From Chloroflexota bacterium (GTDB taxonomy: Bacteria > Chloroflexota > Dehalococcoidia > Lucifugimonadales > Lucifugimonadaceae): a stretch of 6,406 nucleotides of DNA. The notes under the pieces are model-generated. The model worked only from the letters and a program-made list of their open reading frames with translations. It had not been told where the DNA came from and made no database searches. Position numbers and translations under genes: made by a program. Location of the stretch: the NCBI GenBank assembly GCA_009837685.1, contig VXTA01000076.1, positions 1 to 6,406 on the forward strand, written 5' to 3'. Shown in pieces: positions 1 to 5,924 of the stretch; position 1 is the first letter of the stretch, and each line of letters opens with the position of its first letter.

Positions 1-2
1 TC

Positions 3-44
3 GGCTTGCCCGACCGCATCGACTCGTTCCGCATGATCGGATAA
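3..44 (+). pseudogene. Upstream remnant of the left-edge enolase-superfamily gene, ending in an in-frame TAA
   Basis: The frame that encodes the enolase-superfamily C-terminus (next entry) continues to the left edge and reads G-L-P-D-R-I-D-S-F-R-M-I-G, then TAA at 42-44, then K-V-I-I-P-V. This resembles the usual segment between the second metal-ligand motif and the third (pattern '..P..DR..S.R.I.EKV.IPV.GAE'), so homology runs straight through the stop. A Glu (GAA) is the natural residue here, so a single G-to-T change would explain the stop. It is either a genuine nonsense mutation or a base error close to the sequence end. The N-terminal half of the gene lies outside the window. Confidence 0.55.
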
Positions 45-446
45 AAGGTCATCATCCCCGTATGCGGCGCCGAGCTCGAATACACCCGATGGGGCTTCAA
101 ACGCTTCATGGACGCCGAAGCCCTCGACATCATACAGCCCGACCTGAACTGGGCAGGCGGACTTTCAGAAGTGTTAAAGATCTCCGCAATGGCCACCGCT
201 TACGACCTGATCACCATCGCCCACCAGGGCGTAACCCCGGTCGGCATGGCCTGGTCCGCAGCACAGTCGCCTATCCACACCCCGTACGTCGAAATGCTCC
301 TGAAGCACGCGGCATTGGCCTACCACTTCGACAAAAACAACGGACCAATCCTCAACAACGGCAACTTAACCGTCTCCGACGAACCCGGATTCGGCTACGA
401 AATCGACGAAGACAAGGTTGAAGAAGAGACGGAGATTACATTCTAG
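45..446 (+). CDS. Enolase-superfamily (mandelate racemase/dehydratase-like) protein, C-terminal half; partial
   Basis: This is the C-terminal part of the beta/alpha barrel and closing segment of a mandelate-racemase-type enolase-superfamily enzyme. The third metal-ligand motif G-A-E is visible (Glu codon 72-74), then Y-T-R-W-G-F, then the Q-P-D motif (Asp codon 141-143) with W-A-G-G-L-S, then a candidate catalytic His in T-I-A-H-Q-G (codon 222-224). The Glu-to-Asp (23) and Glu-to-His (50) spacings equal those in the complete paralogue at 4609-5814, which supports a metal-dependent acid-sugar dehydratase or racemase. The tail ends with the typical P-G-F-G-Y-E-I-D-E. Family members are about 380-400 residues and only about 134 are here. 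The frame is closed upstream by TAA at 42-44. The first in-frame ATG is at 108, inside the barrel, so it is unlikely to be a true start. The region after the His differs from the other two copies in the window, suggesting a separate subfamily. The substrate is unknown. Confidence 0.8.
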   Translation, partial: KVIIPVCGAELEYTRWGFKRFMDAEALDIIQPDLNWAGGLSEVLKISAMATAYDLITIAHQGVTPVGMAWSAAQSPIHTPYVEMLLKHAALAYHFDKNNGPILNNGNLTVSDEPGFGYEIDEDKVEEETEITF

Positions 447-449
447 ACA

Positions 450-479
450 GCGGTAGTAGCGACCACATTCGCTTACCGC
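450..479 (+). terminator. Hairpin after the left-edge gene, possible terminator
   Basis: Starting 4 bases after the TAG stop, 450-455 (GCGGTA) pairs with 474-479 (TACCGC). After a two-base bulge, 458-462 (AGCGA) pairs with 469-473 (TCGCT), around a six-base loop. This gives 11 pairs in a compact stem at the place where a terminator is expected. There is no T-run after it, so it is not a textbook intrinsic terminator. It may instead stabilise the mRNA 3' end. Confidence 0.45.
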
Positions 480-481
480 CG

Positions 482-511
482 TTAGGATCGAATATCGCGC
501 GGCAATATACT
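482..511 (+). promoter_or_regulatory. Weak candidate promoter for trpB
   Basis: TATACT at 506-511 matches five of six bases of the sigma-70 -10 consensus. The corresponding -35 position (TTAGGA, 482-487, 18-base spacer) is poor, with three of six matches. The start codon is 42 bases downstream of the -10 element. There is no recognisable trp attenuator or leader peptide in the 107-base gap. Support is from one hexamer only. Confidence 0.2.
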
Positions 512-553
512 TTCAATCAGACCGTTGACAACGACGATTCCGGCAAGTTCCCA

Positions 554-1768
554 ATGACCCTAACTCCGCCAATCCAACGCGATGTCCCCGATGAACTCGG
601 ACGATTCGGCAGGTACGGCGGCCAGTTCGTCCCTGAAACCCTCATGGCCGCTCTCGGCGAACTCGAAGAAGCCTACCGGGCAGCACGCGAAGACGAATCG
701 TTCTGGCAAGAACTCTGCAACCTGTTGACGGATTACGTCGGACGTCCCACCCCCCTCTACCACGCCGAAAACCTGAGCCGAAAACTCGGGGGCGCGCAGA
801 TTTGGCTCAAGCGCGAAGACCTCGCCCACACCGGTGCCCACAAGATCAACAATGCCATGGGGCAGATCCTCTTGGCGAAGCGCCTCGGCAAGAAGCGCAT
901 CATCGCCGAGACCGGAGCCGGACAGCACGGTGTAGCCACCGCCACTGCCTGCGCCATGATGGGCCTCGAATGCATCGTCTACATGGGCGAAGAAGACATC
1001 CATCGCCAAGCACCAAACGTCTACCGCATGAAACTTCTCGGCGCATCCGTCGAACCCGTCCTGTCAGGTAGCCGGACTCTCAAAGACGCCATCAACGAAG
1101 CCATACGAGACTGGGTAACCAACGTCCAAACAACCCACTACCTAATCGGTAGCGCAGTTGGTCCCCATCCGTACCCCATGCTCGTACGCGACTTCCAAAA
1201 CGTCATCGGCAAAGAAGCTCGTGCCCAATGCCTCGAGCAGATCGGACGTTTACCCGATTACGCCGTCGCATGTGTTGGCGGCGGCTCTAACGCAATCGGC
1301 CTATTCAGTGGATTCGTAGACGATGAATCAGTCGGCCTTATTGGCGTGGAAGCTGGTGGTGATGGTGTGGAAACCGACCGCCACTCCGCCACCATCACCA
1401 AAGGCCGACCCGGCGTTCTCCACGGCGCGATGTCGTACCTCCTACAAGACGAGTGGGGACAAGTAACGGAAGCGCACTCCGTATCTGCTGGGCTCGACTA
1501 CCCCGGCGTCGGACCCGAACACTCATACTTCCACGACATCGAACGTGCCAAATACGCCGCGGTTGATGACGAAGCGGCTCTCGACGGTTTCGACCTCCTG
1601 TGCCTTACCGAAGGCATCATTCCCGCGCTCGAACCCGCACACGCCCTCGCCTACATCAAGGAATGGGCGCCGAGTCTCAACCCGTCGAACGTCATCCTGA
1701 TGCTTTTGAGCGGCCGTGGCGACAAAGACCTCGAAACCGTAGCCTCTCGCCGCGGCATCGAGATCTAG
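554..1768 (+). CDS. trpB: Tryptophan synthase beta chain
   Basis: A cytoplasmic PLP enzyme that condenses indole with L-serine to give L-tryptophan, normally as the beta partner of TrpA in an alpha2beta2 complex. The 404-residue product is the usual TrpB1 length. Visible landmarks: N-terminal [12 protein letters not shown] (19-30); H-T-G-A-H-K-I-N-N with the Schiff-base Lys at 97; A-E-T-G-A-G-Q-H-G with catalytic Glu119; the PLP-phosphate loop G-G-G-S-N (242-246); [10 protein letters not shown] with Asp315; and L-L-S-G-R-G-D-K-D with Ser387 near the pyridine nitrogen. The key positions sit a constant 10 residues after the Salmonella enzyme (Lys87, Glu109, Asp305, Ser377). ATG 554 is the only ATG, GTG or TTG start between the previous gene's stop and the conserved N-terminus. 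No clear Shine-Dalgarno precedes it. No trpA, trpC or trpF is adjacent: the upstream neighbour is an unrelated dehydratase and the downstream gene is convergent, 29 bases away. Confidence 0.97.
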   Translation: MTLTPPIQRDVPDELGRFGRYGGQFVPETLMAALGELEEAYRAAREDESFWQELCNLLTDYVGRPTPLYHAENLSRKLGGAQIWLKREDLAHTGAHKINNAMGQILLAKRLGKKRIIAETGAGQHGVATATACAMMGLECIVYMGEEDIHRQAPNVYRMKLLGASVEPVLSGSRTLKDAINEAIRDWVTNVQTTHYLIGSAVGPHPYPMLVRDFQNVIGKEARAQCLEQIGRLPDYAVACVGGGSNAIGLFSGFVDDESVGLIGVEAGGDGVETDRHSATITKGRPGVLHGAMSYLLQDEWGQVTEAHSVSAGLDYPGVGPEHSYFHDIERAKYAAVDDEAALDGFDLLCLTEGIIPALEPAHALAYIKEWAPSLNPSNVILMLLSGRGDKDLETVASRRGIEI

Positions 1769-1797
1769 CTATCGATTACTCAGATCAGCGCGGGTAA

Positions 1798-2229
1798 TTA
1801 TCGGACCCGTATCACCTTCGTGTCCGCAATCTTGTCGTGCCATCCTCGGTTCTCTTTGTCGAACAGCACCCACAAGAACCCGAGCGGTACGATCAACGGC
1901 AATGCCGCGATCAACTTGCCGATCGTTTCACGAAGCAGACCAGTTCCGAAACCCATATCCATCCCGTTTGAGCGGACTACTTTGATCCCCGCAAGAACCT
2001 TGCCAGGCGATTGACCGCTGAACGCGCTCAACAAAATGACGGCAACGGCGTACACCGGTGCGAACACGATCAACACCGGAACTAATACTCGCGTATCGAA
2101 ATAGCTCACCACCAACACTAAGATCGCGACTAGGAACCAGGCCAATCCCGCGACAAACACGTCCGTTACCAGTGCTCCCAACCGCGTCCAAAACGACACT
2201 TCGCGATCATCTTCGTCAATCGTTGGCAT
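1798..2229 (-). CDS. RDD-family small integral membrane protein
   Basis: A 143-residue protein of the RDD family, small membrane proteins of generally unknown role, some linked to ion or solute transport. The defining features are visible: the first helix starts after F-W-T-R-L-G-A-L-V-T-D (Arg16, Asp23). Hydrophobic segments lie at about 19-43, 48-69 and 105-123. The central G-Q-S-P-G-K-V-L-A-G-I-K-V-V motif is at 72-85, and the C-terminal signature R-G-W-H-D-K-I-A-D-T-K-V-I (128-140) carries the third conserved Asp. The start is ATG at 2229, where the acidic N-terminus precedes the RDD domain. The frame stays open far upstream, but that part overlaps the MFS gene in another frame and has no RDD-like content. 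The gene lies 50 bases after the MFS stop on the same strand, so co-transcription is likely. Its 3' end is convergent with trpB. Confidence 0.85.
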   Translation of the reverse strand: MPTIDEDDREVSFWTRLGALVTDVFVAGLAWFLVAILVLVVSYFDTRVLVPVLIVFAPVYAVAVILLSAFSGQSPGKVLAGIKVVRSNGMDMGFGTGLLRETIGKLIAALPLIVPLGFLWVLFDKENRGWHDKIADTKVIRVR

Positions 2230-2279
2230 TACGGTACCATCATCCGACTGACACTGTTTAGTTATCGCCAAGCAGTAGG

Positions 2280-3566
2280 CTACTGTTTTCGTGAGGCCTT
2301 CTGCGGAGCCCGCGTCAAAACGATCAGCAACGCCGCTGCACTCATCAACCCGACTCCGACCCACCATGCCGGATCGTACGATCCCGTCCAATCCCGAACA
2401 TAACCCGCCGCAGGAGCACCGATTCCACCGATCACCAAGTTGATAGGATTCGCCAACCCTCTTATCCCGCCCACATGCGCTCGCCCAAAGTAATCCGCCC
2501 AGATGAAGTTGTTCAAAAACATCATCCCGCCGATCCCCATGCCGAAGATCCACATCGACACGAACATAATCGGCAGATTCGTGGCGTAGATCGTCAATAC
2601 ACTCGCACCAGCCAACATAGAAAACCCGAACGCTCCCAAGAACCGCGCCGGAATCCATTTCACCAGCATCCCGAACAGGAACGTCGATCCCCCAGCCGCT
2701 ACCGCATCGAACGCCGTGGCAAACGATATCAACGTCGGATCCATACCCCGGTCCATAAACGCCGCAATCCGGTGCAAAGCCACCGTGCCCGTCGCCAATT
2801 GAACCATCGAAAACACAATCACCAACCGCCACAACGTGGTCGTTCTAACCGCTTCCCGCACCGTCCACGACACCTCCTCAACCACCGCTCTGACACCACT
2901 TCCATCTCCATCTTTGCCAACGTCTGGGGTATCACCATCCGGCACTAACCCCACATCTTCTGGCTGCCGACGAAAAAATATCGCCGCCAACGGCACAATC
3001 ACGACGATCCCAATGATCGCCAACACGATCCACGCGCCACGCCAACCGATCTCATTGATCAGCACCTGCGTAAACGGTATTAACAGCAGCGCCCCAACCG
3101 GTATCCCCAAACCTACATACGCCACCGCCTTGCCACGATTCCTCACGAACCATTTCAACACCGGCACCGTAGTAACCAACGCTCCAGGTCCACTCATCCC
3201 AACCAGTCCCATAACCACAAACAACACCACCAGATGCCACGCCGATGTCACATACGCCAACCCGATCAACGCACCACCCGTCGCCAGCGCCGCGACTGGC
3301 AGCATTACCCGCGACCCATACCGGTCCAACAACCAACCGATCAACGGACTAGTAGCCGAACTCGCACCCTGCCGCGCCGTCTGCGCCCAACCGAAAGCTG
3401 CACGACCAATCCCCAACTCATCACCCATCGGCTTGATAAACAACCCGAAATTCAACGACCCCATCCCCATGCTCACCGCGCCCGTAGCCGCCATCACCGC
3501 AACGATCACCCACCCATAGAAGAAAGGCTCACGCCCACTACCCGCTCTCTTCATCAAATGCATCAT
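2280..3566 (-). CDS. MFS transporter, probable monocarboxylate/organic-acid type
   Basis: A 428-residue inner-membrane carrier with the length and 12-helix pattern of the major facilitator superfamily. The first helix starts at F-Y-G-W-V-I-V (about 16). The MFS signature between helices 2 and 3 is clear as G-W-L-L-D-R-Y-G-S-R (77-86). W-F-V-R-N-R-G-K-A (139-147) lies between helices 4 and 5. A hydrophilic, acidic central loop (about 199-240) begins R-R-Q-P-E-D-V-G-L-V-P-D-G, as in oxalate/formate and monocarboxylate-type MFS proteins. A second six-helix half follows, with W-A-D-Y-F-G-R-A-H (356-364) in a loop. The start at 3566 is an ATG-ATG pair, and an alternative ATG at 3554 would remove four residues; neither has a strong Shine-Dalgarno. 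The RDD gene follows 50 bases downstream and the lipoprotein gene diverges 194 bases away. Nearby sugar-acid dehydratase-like genes make an organic-acid substrate plausible, but the substrate is not determined. Confidence 0.9.
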   Translation of the reverse strand: MMHLMKRAGSGREPFFYGWVIVAVMAATGAVSMGMGSLNFGLFIKPMGDELGIGRAAFGWAQTARQGASSATSPLIGWLLDRYGSRVMLPVAALATGGALIGLAYVTSAWHLVVLFVVMGLVGMSGPGALVTTVPVLKWFVRNRGKAVAYVGLGIPVGALLLIPFTQVLINEIGWRGAWIVLAIIGIVVIVPLAAIFFRRQPEDVGLVPDGDTPDVGKDGDGSGVRAVVEEVSWTVREAVRTTTLWRLVIVFSMVQLATGTVALHRIAAFMDRGMDPTLISFATAFDAVAAGGSTFLFGMLVKWIPARFLGAFGFSMLAGASVLTIYATNLPIMFVSMWIFGMGIGGMMFLNNFIWADYFGRAHVGGIRGLANPINLVIGGIGAPAAGYVRDWTGSYDPAWWVGVGLMSAAALLIVLTRAPQKASRKQ

Positions 3567-3600
3567 GCCAAACTACCACAATGCATCGCCACCTTCGTAG

Positions 3601-3669
3601 GGCGAAAGGGGCTCCAGCCCAAAGGACCGACAATAGATCGGGGTATGCCCCTGCCCTCCCCGCGAGCGG
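3601..3669. repeat. Intergenic repeat remnant sharing a 20-base block with 4396-4415
   Basis: The 194-base divergent spacer between the MFS and lipoprotein genes contains 3650-3669, a 20-base block starting CCTGCCCTCCCC that recurs exactly at 4396-4415. A short inverted repeat GGGC/GCCC (3609-3612 and 3617-3620) precedes it. G-rich and C-rich short blocks of this kind suggest fragments of a dispersed intergenic repeat family. I see no convincing coding sequence or strong promoter in the spacer. Confidence 0.55.
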
Positions 3670-3748
3670 ATAATGCAGGCTCAGCGTAAACTGACTCCAC
3701 CGACTCACTAGGCTAGACCTATACACAATGCGCCAAATATGGATACGC

Positions 3749-3753
3749 AAGGG
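3749..3753 (+). promoter_or_regulatory. Ribosome binding site that decides the lipoprotein start
   Basis: AAGGG lies seven bases upstream of ATG 3761. The upstream in-frame ATG at 3728 has no comparable site and would add a charged 11-residue extension before the signal peptide, so 3761 is preferred. Confidence 0.55.
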
Positions 3754-3760
3754 AAACGCT

Positions 3761-4369
3761 ATGCTCCAGAGAGGAACGGCTCTCGCGGTCATCTTGACAC
3801 TGTCACTTGTATTGGTTGCCTGCGGCGACGAAGCCCCCGAAACACCCACTCCCGCACCGGCGGCTACTGCCACTCCTCAACCCGAGCCCACAGCAACACC
3901 TATACCCGCTCCTACCGCAACACCCGCGCCCACAGCAACACCCAAAATCGAGCCCACGCCTACTCAGAAAGCTCCTGATACCCCTCAACCGGAGCCTACA
4001 GCCACCGAGAACGCATCCGGGCAAGCCGACTCCGAAGCCAGTGAACAGTTAGACATCGCGGAACACCTCCTCCAAACGACTAGTCAATTCTGGGAGGTAT
4101 ACAACAAGTACGACATTGACACGCTCAAGACCTTCTACGAGGAAAACTACTGGAACGAGCAAGAGGCAGAAGTCCAGTCAAACATGCAACCCTTCAAGAA
4201 CTTTAACCTGAGCGTAACACCGGATGACCCCTCTACACCCACCGAAATCGCCCCTGGGAAATGGGAGATCAGGCAACCCGCACGATTCTCTTTCGGTTCA
4301 GTGAAAATGATCTTTATCTACGAAGAATTCGACGGAGACTGGCTACTCACCTACGCAGAAAGTCAGTAG
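3761..4369 (+). CDS. Putative lipoprotein with Thr-Pro-rich linker and C-terminal NTF2-like domain
   Basis: A 202-residue predicted exported lipoprotein of unknown function. The N-terminus has Arg4, a hydrophobic stretch and a lipobox L-V-A-C with the lipidated Cys at 21. Residues about 25-85 form a low-complexity linker of T-P, A-T-P and E-P-T-A-T-P units, likely an extended spacer that lifts the C-terminal domain off the membrane; such linkers are common in Chloroflexota surface proteins. The last 105 or so residues form a compact domain with an amphipathic helix, then Q-F-W-E-V-Y-N-K-Y-D and L-K-T-F-Y-E-E-N-Y-W, and a final beta-rich part ending F-D-G-D-W-L-L-T-Y. This pattern resembles NTF2/SnoaL-like folds, but no catalytic residues are evident and the fold call is inference. 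It is transcribed away from the MFS gene and followed by palindromic repeats. Confidence 0.8.
   Translation: MLQRGTALAVILTLSLVLVACGDEAPETPTPAPAATATPQPEPTATPIPAPTATPAPTATPKIEPTPTQKAPDTPQPEPTATENASGQADSEASEQLDIAEHLLQTTSQFWEVYNKYDIDTLKTFYEENYWNEQEAEVQSNMQPFKNFNLSVTPDDPSTPTEIAPGKWEIRQPARFSFGSVKMIFIYEEFDGDWLLTYAESQ
3842..4012 (+). repeat. Degenerate tandem repeats encoding the Thr-Pro linker
   Basis: Imperfect short units such as CCCACAGCAACACC and variants recur in frame and encode P-T-A-T-P-type units. The third-base variation between units indicates an old or selected repeat, not a fresh slippage expansion. Confidence 0.6.
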
Positions 4370-4375
4370 ACCAGA

Positions 4376-4415
4376 CGGTAGGGGCAGGTTTGAAACCTGC
4401 CCTCCCCGCGAGCGG
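4376..4415. repeat. Palindromic intergenic repeat, copy 1
   Basis: Bases 4376-4402 are identical over 27 bases to 4551-4577. Arms GGGCAGGTTT (4382-4391) and AAACCTGCCC (4393-4402) form a 10-bp stem around one base. Next comes the 20-base block shared with 3650-3669 (here 4396-4415), which overlaps the right arm and contains a small CCCG/CGGG hairpin. It starts 6 bases after the lipoprotein stop, so it could also cap that mRNA, although there is no T-run. Confidence 0.8.
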
Positions 4416-4520
4416 GCGACGCCGGGGAATGGCGGAGCAAATCACACCCTATCATCCGAAATCATGGCAATCATAGTTCAAACAACCTGCTAACATCACC
4501 ACAGCCAAGAACGACTTCTC

Positions 4521-4548
4521 TCCCCCTTTTTGTCCAGCAAAAGGGGGA
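4521..4548. repeat. Inverted repeat with 10-bp perfect arms
   Basis: TCCCCCTTTT (4521-4530) and AAAAGGGGGA (4539-4548) are exact reverse complements with an 8-base loop. It stands three bases before the second palindromic repeat, so the two hairpins form one composite block. Neither strand has a T-run after the stem. Confidence 0.75.
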
Positions 4549-4550
4549 CG

Positions 4551-4582
4551 CGGTAGGGGCAGGTTTGAAACCTGCCCCTACC
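4551..4582. repeat. Palindromic intergenic repeat, copy 2, perfect 15-bp arms
   Basis: GGTAGGGGCAGGTTT (4552-4566) and its exact reverse complement (4568-4582) flank a single G, giving a 31-base perfect palindrome. Its first 27 bases including C4551 repeat copy 1, 175 bases away. It lies 26 bases upstream of the dehydratase start codon, so it would form a hairpin in the 5' leader if transcription begins upstream. Sequence type and placement suggest a dispersed REP-like or MITE-like family. Confidence 0.85.
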
Positions 4583-4608
4583 CAAAACCTGAAAGAGCCG
4601 AAACAAAA

Positions 4609-5814
4609 ATGCCCAACAAAACCAAAATCGCAAAAGTCGAATCCATGCTCATCGGCGGATCCGACGGCTCACCCGGCGGACATCACATAGTCCGGATCTG
4701 GACGGAAGACGGTACCTACGGCGTCGGACAATCCTCATGCTGGGCATATATGGAAGCCGCCGACGCGATCGCCAAAAAATGCGGCGATTACCTCGTGGGC
4801 AAAGATCCCTCCCGCATCGAGCACCACTGGCAATACATGTACCGCATGGGACCCTTCCGTGGCTCCGCACTCTCCGGCGCAATTAGCGCCGTCGACATCG
4901 CACTCTGGGACATCAAAGGCAAGCGTCACGGCGTCCCTGTCTGGGACCTCCTCGGTGGCAACACCCGCGACAAGATCCGCCTCCACCTCCTCATGGGACC
5001 AAAGCAAAAGACCGAACTCCCGTTCCCCCACGACCGCGGAAAAGAGGCACACGGCCTTTACGAAGCTGCCAAAGAGTCTGCCGAAGCTGGCTGGACCGCT
5101 ATCAAGACCGACCCTTTGCCCAACGGCTTCGAGAGCATGACGCTCGAACGACTTATCGCCGATACCGTCGACAACGTCGCGGCCATGCGTGAAGGTGCCG
5201 GAAAAGACGTCGATCTCATCCTCGAGATCCACCGAAAACTCACGCCGATGAACGCCATCGCGCTTGCCCAAGAACTCGAACAATTTCACCCGCTCTTCTA
5301 CGAAGACCCGATACAAATCGACAGCATGGTCCTCCAAGGCGGAATCGCACAACGCACCGCGCTACCCGTCGCCAACGGCGAACGCATCCACAACATCTGG
5401 GAGTTCCGCGACCTCCTAGAAGGTGGCGGACCCCAATACGTCCGACCCGACATGGGCCTCGGCGGGGGAATCACCCACGTCAAAAAGATCGCCGCTCTCG
5501 CCGAGTCCTACCACTCCGCACTCGCCACCCACAACTTCCTCGGACCCATCACGACATGTGCGGCAATCCAGGTCGACGCGTCGATACCCAACTTCGTAAC
5601 CCAAGAATACTCCCTCCGCGACGAACACCCCGCAAACGCCGTCTTCATCAACCACCACAAACGAGAAGGCGGCTACATGAACCTACCCGACGCCCCCGGC
5701 ATCGGCATAGAAATCGACGAAGACCTACTCAAAGTAGCCAAAACCACCTACGAAACCCGCGACCTAAACATGATCCCCATGCGTACCGACGGATCCGTAG
5801 GCTACTCCGTCTAA
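4609..5814 (+). CDS. Enolase-superfamily sugar-acid dehydratase-like protein (GalD/ManD-like), complete
   Basis: A 401-residue cytoplasmic metal-dependent enzyme of the mandelate-racemase group; relatives abstract the proton next to a carboxylate and dehydrate galactonate, mannonate or similar acids to 2-keto-3-deoxy products. The N-terminal capping domain (about 1-125) includes A-V-D-I-A-L-W-D-I-K-G-K (94-105). The barrel shows K-T-D (166-168), then metal ligands Glu206 (L-E-I-H), Glu232 (Y-E-D-P) and Glu258 (N-G-E-R), with candidate acid His208, Asp281 (R-P-D) and candidate base His308 (A-T-H-N-F). The spacings of 26, 26 and 50 match those recalled for E. coli DgoD and for ManD. The first ligand is Glu instead of the usual Asp. 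Length is close to ManD (about 400). ATG 4609 fits the family start; only a weak GAAAGAG-type site lies upstream. It is preceded by paired palindromic repeats and followed one base after the stop by a hairpin. The exact substrate cannot be assigned. Confidence 0.92.
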   Translation: MPNKTKIAKVESMLIGGSDGSPGGHHIVRIWTEDGTYGVGQSSCWAYMEAADAIAKKCGDYLVGKDPSRIEHHWQYMYRMGPFRGSALSGAISAVDIALWDIKGKRHGVPVWDLLGGNTRDKIRLHLLMGPKQKTELPFPHDRGKEAHGLYEAAKESAEAGWTAIKTDPLPNGFESMTLERLIADTVDNVAAMREGAGKDVDLILEIHRKLTPMNAIALAQELEQFHPLFYEDPIQIDSMVLQGGIAQRTALPVANGERIHNIWEFRDLLEGGGPQYVRPDMGLGGGITHVKKIAALAESYHSALATHNFLGPITTCAAIQVDASIPNFVTQEYSLRDEHPANAVFINHHKREGGYMNLPDAPGIGIEIDEDLLKVAKTTYETRDLNMIPMRTDGSVGYSV

Positions 5815-5839
5815 CCCACGTCATTCGCACGTACGTGGG
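5815..5839 (+). terminator. Hairpin directly after the dehydratase stop, possible terminator
   Basis: CCCACGT (5815-5821) pairs perfectly with ACGTGGG (5833-5839) around an 11-base loop, beginning at the base after the TAA stop. There is no T-run, so it may act as an mRNA 3' stem or a weak or Rho-assisted terminator between two convergent genes. Confidence 0.4.
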
Positions 5840-5850
5840 AACCCACATTC

Positions 5851-5919
5851 CCTTCTCCCTGGATGGGAGAGGGTTAGAGCGAGGGGGAACGGGGCGGAAG
5901 GGCGGGAAAGCGCGCCCGC
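5851..5919. repeat. G-rich intergenic repeat with two hairpins
   Basis: The 110-base spacer between convergent dehydratase genes holds a 9-pair stem (5851-5859 with 5865-5873, one G-T pair, five-base loop), a purine-rich stretch (5876-5906), and a second stem GCGGG/CCCGC (5902-5906 with 5915-5919). The CTCCCTGGATGGGAGAGGGTTA core resembles dispersed intergenic repeats I associate with environmental Chloroflexota and similar genomes; this family assignment is from memory and not verified. Confidence 0.5.
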
Positions 5920-5924
5920 GACTA

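Noticed and set aside
525..530. Perfect TTGACA -35 box ahead of trpB
   Set aside because: The matching -10 position at 548-553 is TTCCCA and would overlap the start region, so the hexamer is probably chance.
2230..2832. N-terminal extension of the RDD frame to 344 codons
   Set aside because: The added part is Gly/Cys/Asp-rich, overlaps the MFS coding sequence in another frame and lacks any family signal. The RDD domain begins just after ATG 2229.
2836..3519. Long plus-strand open frame of 227 codons opposite the MFS gene
   Set aside because: Its product is Thr/Pro/Asn/Ile-rich with no domain pattern, and it is antisense to a clear MFS coding sequence. It is a by-product of that gene's codon usage.
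3728..3760. Upstream start for the lipoprotein adding 11 residues
   Set aside because: ATG 3728 lacks a ribosome binding site and would put a charged extension before the signal peptide. ATG 3761 has AAGGG at proper spacing.
3842..4012. Minisatellite or recombination hotspot in the lipoprotein gene
   Set aside because: The units are degenerate and keep the reading frame, so a protein-level Thr-Pro linker explains the pattern.
4376..4577. Possible CRISPR array from two identical 27-base repeats
   Set aside because: There are only two copies, 148 bases apart, with hairpins between them and no cas genes. Spacing and content fit a palindromic intergenic repeat.
4735..5352. Minus-strand open frame of 205 codons opposite the complete dehydratase gene
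   Set aside because: It is fully antisense to a recognised enzyme gene and shows no motif. It is a shadow frame.
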